A stretch of 64,000 nt of DNA, from contig CM031879.1 in assembly GCA_018697195.1 (NCBI GenBank), forward strand, positions 28,834,473-28,898,472. The letters run 5' to 3'. Numbering within the stretch: the stretch's first letter is position 1; every line of letters begins with the position of its first letter. The translations under genes and the position numbers were made by a program. The notes below the pieces were generated by a model that saw nothing but the letters and a program-made list of their open reading frames with translations, was not told the origin of the DNA and did no database searches. The stretch is from Certhia americana. Taxonomy: Eukaryota; Chordata; Aves; Passeriformes; Certhiidae. Shown here one piece after another: positions 49,701-60,535 of the stretch.

Positions 49701-50170
49701 TCTAGAGAAAGGTTTGCTTCTTGCAATTTTTTCCAAAATAATTTTGAAAAATAGTTTTGCACAGAAAACGGATTAGATTTTGATCATATTTAGTCTCATT
49801 TAATCCAGTGATGTAAATAATCTCCATAATCCAAAAAAATGATTAATTAACTTTTAACTACATGAGCAAGTTGGACATGAGCCTAACCTGTCCCTTTATC
49901 ATCCTGCCTGGCTCCAGCCCCACAAATATGAACTTTCTGGGAGCTTCTCCACATATTGCAAAATCTAATCTTTCTTTTGGGGCTTTCAGAAACTTGATTC
50001 AAACCTAAACAAGAGGTAAAGATTTTCCCACTATTTTAACACCAGAACTCTCTTTTCTCCCACTGTGGTTCCCTTCCATTGCCTTTATTTTCTTTTTTGA
50101 CAAGTGGTCAAAGAAGTTTTATTGTTTATATATTAATACGTACATCCATGAAAGTACTGGTATATTTCTA

Positions 50171-50277
50171 GTATATATATATGTGTGTGTGTATATATAT
50201 AGTGTGTATATATATATATGTATATTAAAAAATTTATATATATATATATATATATACATATACACATGCATATACAC
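50171..50277. repeat. TA/TG compound microsatellite
   Basis: Alternating (TA)n and (TG)n blocks with short interruptions; the longest pure TA run is at about 50,234-50,256. Such alternating purine-pyrimidine tracts are length-variable and can form cruciform or Z-DNA. Confidence 0.92.
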
Positions 50278-50371
50278 TGTCATGGAAAAAACAAATGGTC
50301 CTTGTGACATTCATACATTTGGAAAATGACAGTTTAAGGCAAGTGAATCTCTTTGTTGAAGGCTTTCCTTA

Positions 50372-50395
50372 GGGGGAAAAAAAAAAAAAAAGAAA
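50372..50395. repeat. Poly-A tract
   Basis: GGGG is followed by about 14 As, one G and more purines. No retroposon body was recognised upstream. Confidence 0.8.
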
Positions 50396-51559
50396 TGAGA
50401 AAAGGATTATAAACTTTGCCTCTAACTTAGACTAAAGCACTACTTCTTAATTAGGTTTGTCATCCAGAATCTTTGTTTTTGAGAGCTGCTGCAACTAATA
50501 GAAGTGGATCTAACTTAGTTTTTAATTTTAAGAAATAATGGAGGTGATTTCCTCCATAATGTTTCCTACCTCTTCTATCTTCTGGTTTCAGTTCTCACCC
50601 AGGAAACCAAAGGTGCTGACTCACTGGCCATAGTCTATCCCTACAGGAGACAGACCAGATTTAATCTGGTTTGATGTGGGGACACTCTCCCTCCTATCCT
50701 TTTGTTTCCCTTCCCAACACCTCGAGTCATCAATTTAGCTGTTTGACCAAGAGATTCTTTTGACCTAATTTAGGCTGAAAAACATATAAAGTGTATGCCT
50801 ACCACACATAAAGCAGCTTTTAAGCTAGGCAACAGTTGGGTGCCATCACTCCTGTATAAATGGGGTATTGAGAAGCCATGGAATATGGCAGAGTGGGATA
50901 GAAGGCTATTCTTAATGGCAACAAAAAGAGGAAAAATGTGTTAGCGTGGGTGTAGCTGAGACTCTGGGAATCAATTTTTTTTAAAAAATGTAATTCTGTT
51001 GTTGATTTTGTTTTGTTCTTTTTTTTTACTTTAGGAACTGTGAGGGGATGGAAAAGGTAAACGAGCCAGAAATACTGACTTTATGACAGTTCTTGTCTGT
51101 GGGAGGTTATTTCTTGAGAATTATCATTGACAGGATGTTTTTCTAAGGGTGCCAGTAGTAGCAGATATACTCAAACCCATAAACTGCAAATTGTATCTCT
51201 GGAGCTGTGTGAGCATAACATTAAAAGAAAATACTTTTGATAAGAATAACAGGGTTTGGGTTGTCCTTCACAGAAAGTGAAGGGCAATTGTAACCTGGAA
51301 AGGCTTAAATCAGTAACTGTGATTAAAGATAGAAGACACAGCAGCAATGTGTTCTGGCAGCTGGAAAAGGGACTAGATAGGTCATACAGAATGTGCTGTA
51401 AAGTTACAAGTTTTGATAAGTAACACATTGGTAAAGTCCATACCCTCATGTCTTTACTGTTGATGATAAGTCGAAATTACCCAGATTTTGGTATATAATA
51501 TAAATAATGTAAAGATAATGTAAAGCAATTAAAAGACTAGGATTTGTGAAAGACCTTGA

Positions 51560-52005
51560 AATATCGTACAGCCTGCTGGTCCTATCCTCACAGCAGCCTC
51601 AATGACTTCAACATAGTTCTTGACAGATGTTGATTTGTCCTGAAGACACCTCTAGAAAAGTGCAATGACCACCTTAGTTGATCTACTTCAGCTCCCACCT
51701 GTCCCTTTTTGTTTAATATTTAAGTCAAGTCTGCTTTTGAAATTTTAGACCATTACATCTTCTTCTAGGCAAGAAAAATAGGGAGAAAAATTTGCTTTAT
51801 TCTTTGGAACAGCCTTTCATGTACACTATGTTTTTTTGAGATATTCATATATTTGAAGCCAGTTAGATTTTTATTTCTCTTATAAATAACCCCAGCTCTC
51901 TCACTCTTTCCTTCTGTTCTAGACTTTGATTTCTATTGTTGCACAGCTCTGGACTTTTCTGTTTATTTGCATTTTTATTGGAAGTGCTACCCAAAATTTG
52001 TCACT
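51560..52005 (-). mobile_element. Ancient CR1/L3-like LINE 3' region
   Basis: The plus strand follows the reverse complement of an old CR1-type 3' region over about 450 bp. Visible landmarks are TTGACAGATGTTGATTTGTCC (about 51,620), CATTACATCTTCTTCTAGGCAAG (about 51,750), AACAGCCTTTCATGTAC (about 51,808), CCCAGCTCTCTCACTCTTTCC (about 51,892), TCTAGACTTTGAT then TTGTTGCACAGCTCTGGACTT (about 51,920-51,957), and GTGCTACCCAAAATTTGTCAC (about 51,984). The order matches the family. Divergence is clearly greater than in the copies at 1 and 59,803, in keeping with an insertion that predates modern bird orders. Confidence 0.85.
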
Positions 52006-52600
52006 TTTCTGGTCTTGTCTTACTAACCAGGAAAATGGCCTCACTTGAATAAGGGAAAATGGTTATTTAATCTCTCTTTCAGAGTAAAAAACAGTCAGTA
52101 TAAAACTGAAAGGGAAGGATTTAAGAATGTATTCTGTGGAACATAAGCCTTCAATTAATTTGCTATATTTACTTATTTCCTAAGAATAGAACCTGATTAA
52201 ATGTATCATTTTCCCCATTGTGCTAAGTAAGGCATTTCTCTCCAAGTATTAGAAAATTCTGTAACTTATTTTGTTGTAAATTAGTTTTAAGAAAATGGAA
52301 ATAACTTTCCATTCAAAAAACTCCAAACAATTTATCTTGTTCAGCATATCAAAGCAAGTTGGAATTGTGGTTGCTGCTCTCAGAAAAGGTTAACAGTGCA
52401 CTAACATACGGAGAAAATTACATGCTGCCTCCAAACAAGGCCTATTTATGTATTTCCTCTGAAACACATAAGAGTCTTTATAGCTCCCATATAAAATGCT
52501 ATGGTGAAAACTTGAAACTTGCTGAAGTCCTGAAGTTTTCTTTGTCATCTTGAACATTCTAGAAAATTACTAATGTGATTTGTTACTGTCACATATTAGG

Positions 52601-52655
52601 CACAAAGGAAAAATATTCTCAAAGAGAGAAAACATGCTCAAAGAGGGAAAATATA
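52601..52655. repeat. Short tandem repeat, 19-bp period, 2-3 copies
   Basis: CTCAAAGAGAGAAAACATG (52,618-52,636) is followed directly by CTCAAAGAGGGAAAATATA. A weaker related copy, CACAAAGGAAAAATATT, precedes them at 52,601. Confidence 0.75.
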
Positions 52656-53530
52656 GTTGTTGCTTTCATGGAATACCAACTCCTGCTGAATTTCCACACT
52701 TGCCTGATTTAAAAAAGAAAAAAAAAAAAAGAGTTCCAAAAAAATTATAGCGAATATCCAGAAATTAATATAAATACATGGCATTTTGACTTAGAAGCTA
52801 ATAATAAGGTGTCAAATTCTTTGATTTTATCCAAAATAAAGTAGAAGACCAGTAGAAACTTTTACTGGTAGCACCGAGTAGGTGGTAACACTAAGATTTC
52901 CACTAAATAGACTAGGTTTTCTGTAACAGAATTGCTTTGACTCCTCTCTGACACCTGCAGGAGTAGGTAGTTATTCTGCTAAAAAAATGAAAAGATCATG
53001 AAAAGACAAGATTCAGGCACTGTTCAAGGCCCAAATCAATACATACTTAGTGAGGTGATACATAAATAAAACCTATACATGCATATAAAACTCCACTCTT
53101 TATGTACATATATAACCTGAAAATTTTTTGCTTATCAATATGTAGTGCAGTAAACAGCATAAAATGGTGAAATGTACTTTGAAGGAGATGATGAAGTTCT
53201 GTGACTTTATGCATGTTTTTCCCACAACTAGCACTTTGTTTTAACTAGAAAATTAATGGAGTCTGAGGAGTATGATAGCTTCAGTCTCAGAGTAGGAGAT
53301 CCCTTCTCTGTGGAGCATTTGTTTGGACGGAATTGCCTCACAGGTTTGTTCTTTGTCATAGCCCCCGAAATAAAAAAAGAGTAAGCTCAGAAAAGAGAGT
53401 TAATAAACTCTGGAAAATATAGCTGGGGCTGAGGGATCACTTCAGATGTCTTTGCTACTACTGAATGAAAATTGCAGAGCTGCATCCTGCCATAAACAGT
53501 CCTTAGGAAGGTGGTCAGAGGCAACTGTGC

Positions 53531-53567
53531 TTTCTCAGAGAGTAAATTCAAATTTTCTCAGAGAGTA
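53531..53567. repeat. Tandem duplication, 23-bp period
   Basis: TTTCTCAGAGAGTA occurs at 53,531-53,544 and again at 53,554-53,567. It abuts a second, longer-period duplication. Confidence 0.85.
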
Positions 53568-53569
53568 GG

Positions 53570-53650
53570 GCAGTGTATGGAAACAGAACCAGCAGTGAAA
53601 ACAAATCTCAGACAATTGCAGTGTATGGAAACAGAACCAGTAGTGAACAC
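53570..53650. repeat. Tandem duplication, 48-bp period
   Basis: A 33-bp block beginning GCAGTGTATGGAAACAGAAC at 53,570 recurs at 53,618 with two substitutions. The period is a multiple of three, so the plus-strand open frame at 53,511-53,705 (64 codons) keeps its frame and shows a repeated peptide, QCMETEP. There is no sign that the frame is a real gene. Confidence 0.9.
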
Positions 53651-56600
53651 GTGTAGCCCAGGATCCACTTTGGTATTTGTCATTTTGTGTTGTATGGAGG
53701 AGTAAGGCTGAATAATCAGGCACCTAGAGCAAATCACCTTCACTCAAGCTCTCTGTTTGCTGGGTTGTTTTTGTTTTTTGTGCTGGCAACAGGGCGGGTG
53801 GTCATAGTTTGATATTTGTAATCTATTGGTTATCAGAGCCTTGCCTCAGCCCTCAGTCAGCTGCTGTGTGTGACAGCACTGCTGCCACTGGCTGATAGTT
53901 CTAAATCATTAAATCACTGGCAGTTTTAAATCATTAGCTCACCCATGCATTTAAGCCAGGCATGTGTCTGAGCACCTTGCTGAACTAAAGGCCTGAGTAG
54001 ACTTGCTCTTTGAAGAGAGGGTACTGCTATAAACCACTACTCCCTCAATATGAATAGTCTATCTGCAAATGATTGAGGTATAAATTTTTCTTCCACAGTG
54101 GAGGAGATGGAGGAAACTTCCTTTTCTTTTACCACTAGCCCCTGGAAAGAATTTTAATCACAATGAGCTGAAATGGGACTAACTTCTCTCACAGCTCTTT
54201 CTTTACTCATTCTTCTCTCTCATATCTGCAGCCAGTAAAAAAACCTTGAGGAGAAATAGAAGAAGAGAATGCTTAATACCCAGTCTTCTAAAAATGATGG
54301 ACAAAGATAATTACATGGTCCCTGCTGATGAGATCATCAACAGGTGCCTGATGGAACATCTCAGGATCAAACGAGGCTGTATAACTGTCATTGTTCTTTC
54401 AGGATGGACTTTGTAAATCTGCCACTAAATTTTGCAGATGGATATTTAGCTTTTATAAAGAAAGGAAAAAAAATTTCCTTCTTTGAAATGCATTCATTTT
54501 GAAACTGCTTCTAAAAGTGCCTTTAATGATCCCCTTAAAAATTGCTTTCAGCTTTTGCCTTCTGTGATACTGGAAATTGAAAGTATTTTCCTTAAGTGAG
54601 GTTTTTTTTCATTTTGGAATATATCTTGAGGTTATATCTGGGTTTTAGGATTTTTAAGGACTTTTTTTAACTAAGCAAAACTGCTGTTCATTGAAAAAGA
54701 GCTTATTATCATGTCAGTGCTTCTGCAAATCTGTAAGTCTCTATTATTATGGGAAATTGCCACCAGGAGACTGAAGGGATTCACTACAGATTTCTGGAGA
54801 TCATATGTTTGCACAATGAAGCTAGTACTATTTATTCACTTTGCAGGAAATATGTGACAATGTCTCTCATAAACAGCTAATCTTGCTAATTCATGTGGTC
54901 CATTTAATATACCTTATTTATCCAGGTCTGCATCACTAGTTTCACATTATTCTGCAATAACAATTTTTGAGCATATCTGGGCTTGTGTGGTTTTTGATTC
55001 TGCCTTTATTAACTGAAACCATATGAAATAAACCCTTATGAAGAAGGATAAGGAATCTGGTTCAGGATCTGCTGGCTTTTATTAGACAAGAGATGAATCA
55101 TAAATTTTCTGTTCTCTACTCAGAGGAGTGTAATTTTAGACGTAAGTTTCTGGTACAAATGGGTAAGATTAGTTTTTCTTCAGTAATGTTCTTTTTAAAG
55201 CCGTTGTTTTGACGATGATCTCAGAGTTTAGCTCTTTAGCTCTTTAAGTCAGAAGCGTATTTCTAGGTGTGGTGTATGCAAAGGGACAATGGAATGGAAG
55301 GCAGACCTGTGAAAACCAGGAAACAGACCTGCTCAGGACATTTGAGAGTATTCTTGCAGCATGTTTCCCTCTGTTCTTTAATCCACCCTCAATGAAAAAC
55401 TACACTGCCAACGAAAAAAAAGGAAGGGGGGGCTAAGTAGATTCAGAGTATCAATTCATGGGGCCTCCAGCCTCTCAAAATCAATTCTGTGAGTTTAGAT
55501 TCTCTGAAAAACAGACTTTCCAAATACCAAAGATGTTCTGAGAGGTAATTTATGAAAAATAAATTTAATGAATATTTTTAAGAAAATCTCTGTCCACTTA
55601 TGCTTTTTCATGATACACAGACTTTGTCTCCAATGCTTTTTCCTTGTATTTTTTTTTCCAGAACTGTTAGTATTACTAAAAATTTGTTTATCTATGAAGA
55701 ATTTGTCTGATATGCTGCAGGATTCTTAGATATCTATGTCTATTAATCCTTCAATAAAACCAATCATTGAATATATATTAGAAGTGCCCATTCATCTCAT
55801 TTGTCTTGCTTTTGAACTGAGCAGTAATTTTGACAATGAATATATGCACCCTCGAGTTTCTTCAGCATTATGTGGAAGCTATGTGACTAAGGGGGAGTCA
55901 TTTTAATCCTATGACTTCTTATAATTTTCCCTCTGAAGTCAATGATGGCTGGGTATAAACTGCGGAACAAGGATGCCTCAGGGCTATTTCCCCTGTTCTT
56001 GATCTGCAGAAACAGCTCATGTGAATTTGGGCTAGCTTTTCTTCTTCTCTGCTTCACTTCTCTTTCTTGATAAGCTTTAGTTTCCTCAGGAAGCAAATGC
56101 ATTTATTTTTGCATGAAAAGAATCCAAATTTTGCTGTAGCTAATCTGAGAATTCTAAACCAAGTGTGGAGTTTACCAGTCTACCAGTTCAATATTTCAAT
56201 GGTTAAATGTAGACATAATCTTCTAGGATAATGAAGATCTTAAGCTTGCAATGCCAAAAAAAAGAAAAAAAAGAATAAACCAGTCCCAAGACAGATTCTA
56301 TATTTTGTAGTTCAAAAATCTGATAGATTCACGTGGAAAAAGACAATAAATCCCATAAATCCTCCCTCTTCTTTAATTCTCTTTTTTCTCCCCTGTACTC
56401 TTAAGTCTGGCTGGGAGTTAGAGTTGTATTGTATTCTTAGATACAATTTCAGGTTGTTTGCATTAGGTTAAGGTTGTCACATCAACTCTAGGCAAGAATT
56501 GACTTGCTTTTTCAGATCCTAGCTTCCAACCAAGAGCTACTGCCATTAAGGAGAGGCTAAACTTTGTGGAACTTTTTACAAGCCACATGTTCATTAATTC

Positions 56601-59600
56601 TTCCTGTTGTTGTTGACCTTCCCACTTTAAGTGCTCCAAATCAGCAATTTCACTGTAGGTAATATAACAGCTTATTCAGTTGGCTGCAAGTAATATTTAC
56701 TCAGCTGGGTGAAATGCACAGCTCAAAGACCAAATTAGTTAGTGAAATGTTATCCAAAGATACTTTCCTGTTCCCTAGATGTTTGATACAGAAGCAGAGA
56801 CTAATGAGTCCCAGAGGCCCAAATCCCAGTCTCTTATTCTCTCCTACCTCAATTAACAACTTTTTCTTCCAGTTTATTTTTAGGGCCTATAAAATTCAGA
56901 AATGCGTATTTTTATTCAAATTCCATACAGACCAGAAGAATAAATAAGTATTATAGATCTGTGTATTTCTTTTTCAATAAAATAAAACAAAGCAACTAAA
57001 AAATTGTCTTGTAGTTTTTTATTCAGCAATCATAGAGTAAAAATGTTGGGCTTAGCTTTCTTGATCTTTCTGAATTTTTCTTTAATCTACGTATCTGGTT
57101 TTCCCTCATACAGTTCTGTTCTCTATGTGTGCAAGAACCAGATATTGATCTAGTTTCTGCTAAATTTGTTTACTCCTCTAAGGCAGCAATAGAAAGATCT
57201 TAGAGTAAAGGGGAAATGTTCTTTTAACAGATACTCAGTTGTAAAAGAGAACCTTAACCTCTGTTACGGTACAGATGACTTTATTTCACAAGGATAATCC
57301 ATATAAAGGAATTCAAAATGGTAAAGCTGGTAAATTCTTCAAATTAAATCTAATTTCCTCATAGAAAGAGGTCGTGGTTCTTGTAGCCCTCAAAGCTTAA
57401 AAGCAGAAACTGAGTTCACCACACTTCTTTTCAAAAAAACCCCCACTTGAATTACTTTTTTTAACTCGTTTTGCTTTTAGGTGGTGGTTTGATTGATTTT
57501 GGGGGGTTTTTTGAGGGGTTGTACACTGGAAGTGATTGAGTGACTAACACATATGCAAGAGGAAAATGTTATATCTATACTTATGCATATACATGTGCAC
57601 TTGGTTTCCCTTAAAGATGGCACATCGACATTTATTTTCATTTTAGATTGGCTTATTGCCTGTATCCATCTCTTCCATCTGTGATATGATCCAAAGATTG
57701 CAGTGTGTCCTGCACCATTCCACTGTCCAGAGCAAGTCATGTACTGATCTGAAAGATCTTAAAGCCCTTCATCTTGTAGACACTGTAGCAGAAAAGAGCC
57801 TTTAGATGACAGATGATGAGTTTTTAATTAAAACCCGTATTTTTTTAAATTCTAGGATTTCTCTCTGCAGTTTAATTGCACAGAAAAGGAAATTTATTTT
57901 TCCTCCAGAAGTATTATTATTTTCATGTAAAAAAGATTGCCCATAAGGTCTGTCTTCTGTACAATTGTGTTCTGCAGTTGTGTTTGCACATTAAGAGAGA
58001 TTTGACATTTTTCTGTCTCTTGATCAATGATACTCATACTACAATAAGGTCACAATGGTATCTGGAGAGATACTGAGCAGGGATCCTAATGAGATACCAG
58101 GATTTGCAGTAAATGTGAAGGAATTATTCTGTTTTCTTAACTTTAGAACAACAGAATATTTTAAAATAAAATGTTTATGCACAGATTGAATGGGAATGAA
58201 TACAAGGTTGGTTTTTTTTAATTTAAATGAACAATGAAATTATAATTGCTGGATATTTTCATTTTTACTGTGTAATTTACAAATTTTTAAAGAGAAAATG
58301 GATTACTGTACGGGCACACAAAATCTTGATCATGAGACTTTATCAATTGGGGAAAATGAAAGGCACAAACCAGTAATGAGCATTGGGTGCATCTCACCCT
58401 TGATGTAAAAGAGAGAGAAAGATAAAGTACTGTGCACTAATACAAACTATATGTGTTTCAGTCATAACAGTACATGAAAATTTCTTGACAGGAGTTGAGC
58501 CCCAGTTGAACTATTTATTTTTGCTATTGGACTGTTGACAGTACACAAGCTTGCTGGCTTAAAGCTGGTATTTCCACACAGCACTCTGACTGCATCATAT
58601 TCTCTGATTGGGGTTTAAAGGCACCTTTGGCCTCCTCTCTTAAAACCAGCTATGTTTCTTTGAGTACATTAATAGCCCTTTCCTTGAAACCAGTCCAGTC
58701 TGGATGAGGGTTTCTTGAACATAAGTATGTGGAATGTCAAAAAACATTCCTGAGGAGTACAGCTATGATGATATTAATTTGTTCCCATTTCCACTGAGGA
58801 TGCTTCTACTAAAATAATAGCTACACTTTCACGGCTACGTCCTTTTGAGACTTTATATTACTTTATATTACTTTGCTCTTTCCTGGTATCAACATATTGT
58901 TTGAAGAAAAAATCCTTAGTAAAATATTAATGAGTTTTTATCCTTGTGTTTATAAGTTTGATGATTCTTCTTGTGTTGCTATCCTTGAGGTTATTCAGAC
59001 CTTTCTTATTTATTAGTCCATTTTTATTCTGCATTGACATACAGCTGTGTTTTACTGGCAGATTTCATTAGCACTTTTCCAAACTTCATATTGCAGTCAG
59101 CAATGAAAACATCATGCACAATCCTCCTACTCTAAAATATATTAAAAAATCAGTAAACTCCATCCATTTATGGTACATTTTATCTATACTATTACACAAA
59201 TTTTTAGTTCCAAAAGAATTTTTATTTACCAAGAATTGCTTTGCTAACATCTACCAAAGTTAAACTTAGTTTTGGTTTCCTCAATTTGGCTGTAGTTTAA
59301 ACTGCTGGGCAGGTGGACTCAATTCAAACTGGTTTGTAGCAAATAGTCTAATTCCTCCAGCTAAGTGCCATTATGCAGCAAATAATAAAAAAAATTAAAA
59401 TTAAATTGTAGAGTTTGTTGAAAATTGATTGCAAATATTCAATTTCCATCTGCCTCCAACACATGATTGGCAAGTGTCTTCACATAGCCCTGAAAAAACA
59501 AGAGAGATGTTCATTCTCCCATGCTGTGGGTTTGAGTGTCACTGGATTTGAAACCTCCTGGTGAGCTTCAACATCTGCAAGTTCATGGGACCCAAACAGA

Positions 59601-59802
59601 TGAATTTTAGTAGACTTACAGAATTGGCTGATGTAGTTGCCCAGCCATTCTCTACCACATTTGAAAAGTTGTGACTGTCAAGCAAATTCTCCAGTGACTA
59701 GCAGTTAGGGAAACACCACAGCTATTTTTATAAAGGGTAAGGATCACTGGAGTGGAAATTTTCACAAGGGCATGGAGTGATAGAACAAGGGGGAATGGTC
59801 TT

Positions 59803-60212
59803 AATCATAGAATTGTAGCATGGTTTGAGTGGGAAGGGAACTAAAAAATCCTCCAATTCCAATCCCACTTCCTTGGGCAGGGACACTCTCTTAGACCAGG
59901 CTGCTCAAGGCCTTATCCAGTCTGGCTTTGAACATTCCCGGGGATGGGGCATCTGCAACCTCCCTGAGCAGCCTGTTCCTGTGCCTCATAACCTTCACAG
60001 TAAAAATTTCTTCTGTACATCTAACCTAAATTTCCTCTCTTTCAATTTGTACCCATTGCTCCTTGTCCTATCACTACAGTTCCTAATGAAGGGTCCCTCT
60101 CTGGCTTCCCTGTAGGTCTCCTTCAGATACTGGAAGGTTGCTATGAAGTCTCCATGAAACCTTCGCTTCCCTAGGCTGAAAACAACTTTCTCAGCCATTC
60201 TTCATAGGAGAG
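59803..60212 (-). mobile_element. CR1 LINE 3' end, moderately preserved
   Basis: The plus strand reads as the reverse complement of the CR1 3' end: AATCATAGAATTG at the terminus (about 59,803), GGGCAGGGACACTCTCTTAG (about 59,876), CAAGGCCTTATCCAGTCTGG (about 59,908), GGGATGGGGCATCTGCAACC (about 59,941), CTGTTCCTGTGCCTCATAACC, TTGTACCCATTGCTCCTTGTCC (about 60,047), then GGTTGCTATGAAGTCTCC and CAGCCATTCTTCATAGGAGA at the 5'-truncated end. Open frames at 59,825-60,115 (plus) and 59,995-60,198 (minus) lie inside it and are parts of the LINE, not host genes. Confidence 0.95.
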
Positions 60213-60224
60213 TAGCTCCATTTT

Positions 60225-60350
60225 CATATTATCTACATATATATTAATACATTGGTATTTTTCTGAAAATTATATGTATTATATATATATATAATTTATA
60301 TATATATAAATTAATATGGATATAAATTCATATATGTTAATATACAATAC
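60225..60350. repeat. AT-rich interrupted microsatellite
   Basis: Repeated TATATA blocks with TTAATA and AAATT interruptions, including palindromic AT stretches near 60,270-60,315. It begins just past the 5'-truncated edge of the CR1 copy. Confidence 0.85.
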
Positions 60351-60481
60351 ACTGGCTCAGTGTTCCTGAAGAGGAATTGTTATTAATTGACACATTTCTT
60401 TGTGGATGTATATTTCTGAGGTTTGGTTTATACCATAACTGGTATTTTTCAGAAAATAATTTCTTCACTATATCCATAGGT

Positions 60482-60484
<3 letters not shown>

Positions 60485-60527
<43 letters not shown>

Positions 60528-60535
60528 CATAGGAA
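60485..60535. repeat. Pure (AT)n microsatellite, about 25 units
   Basis: An uninterrupted AT dinucleotide run of about 51 bp. It is the longest pure dinucleotide repeat in the window, is likely length-polymorphic, and is self-complementary, so it can extrude as a cruciform. Confidence 0.95.

Larger units (their letters stand above)
49131..51559. other. Unannotated AT-rich DNA with microsatellites
   Basis: No gene or transposon was recognised. It holds a 21-bp tandem duplication at 49.65 kb, a TA/TG microsatellite at 50.2 kb and an A run at 50.37 kb. Confidence 0.55.
52006..59802. other. Unannotated AT-rich unique DNA
   Basis: No coding exon, structural RNA or transposon was recognised. Two small tandem-repeat clusters (52.6 and 53.5 kb) and a perfect 10-bp tandem pair (CTTTATATTA twice at 58,851-58,870) are present. 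Confidence 0.5.

Noticed and set aside
59825..60198. Open frames on both strands
   Set aside because: They lie wholly inside a CR1 copy and are pieces of the LINE or its antisense.
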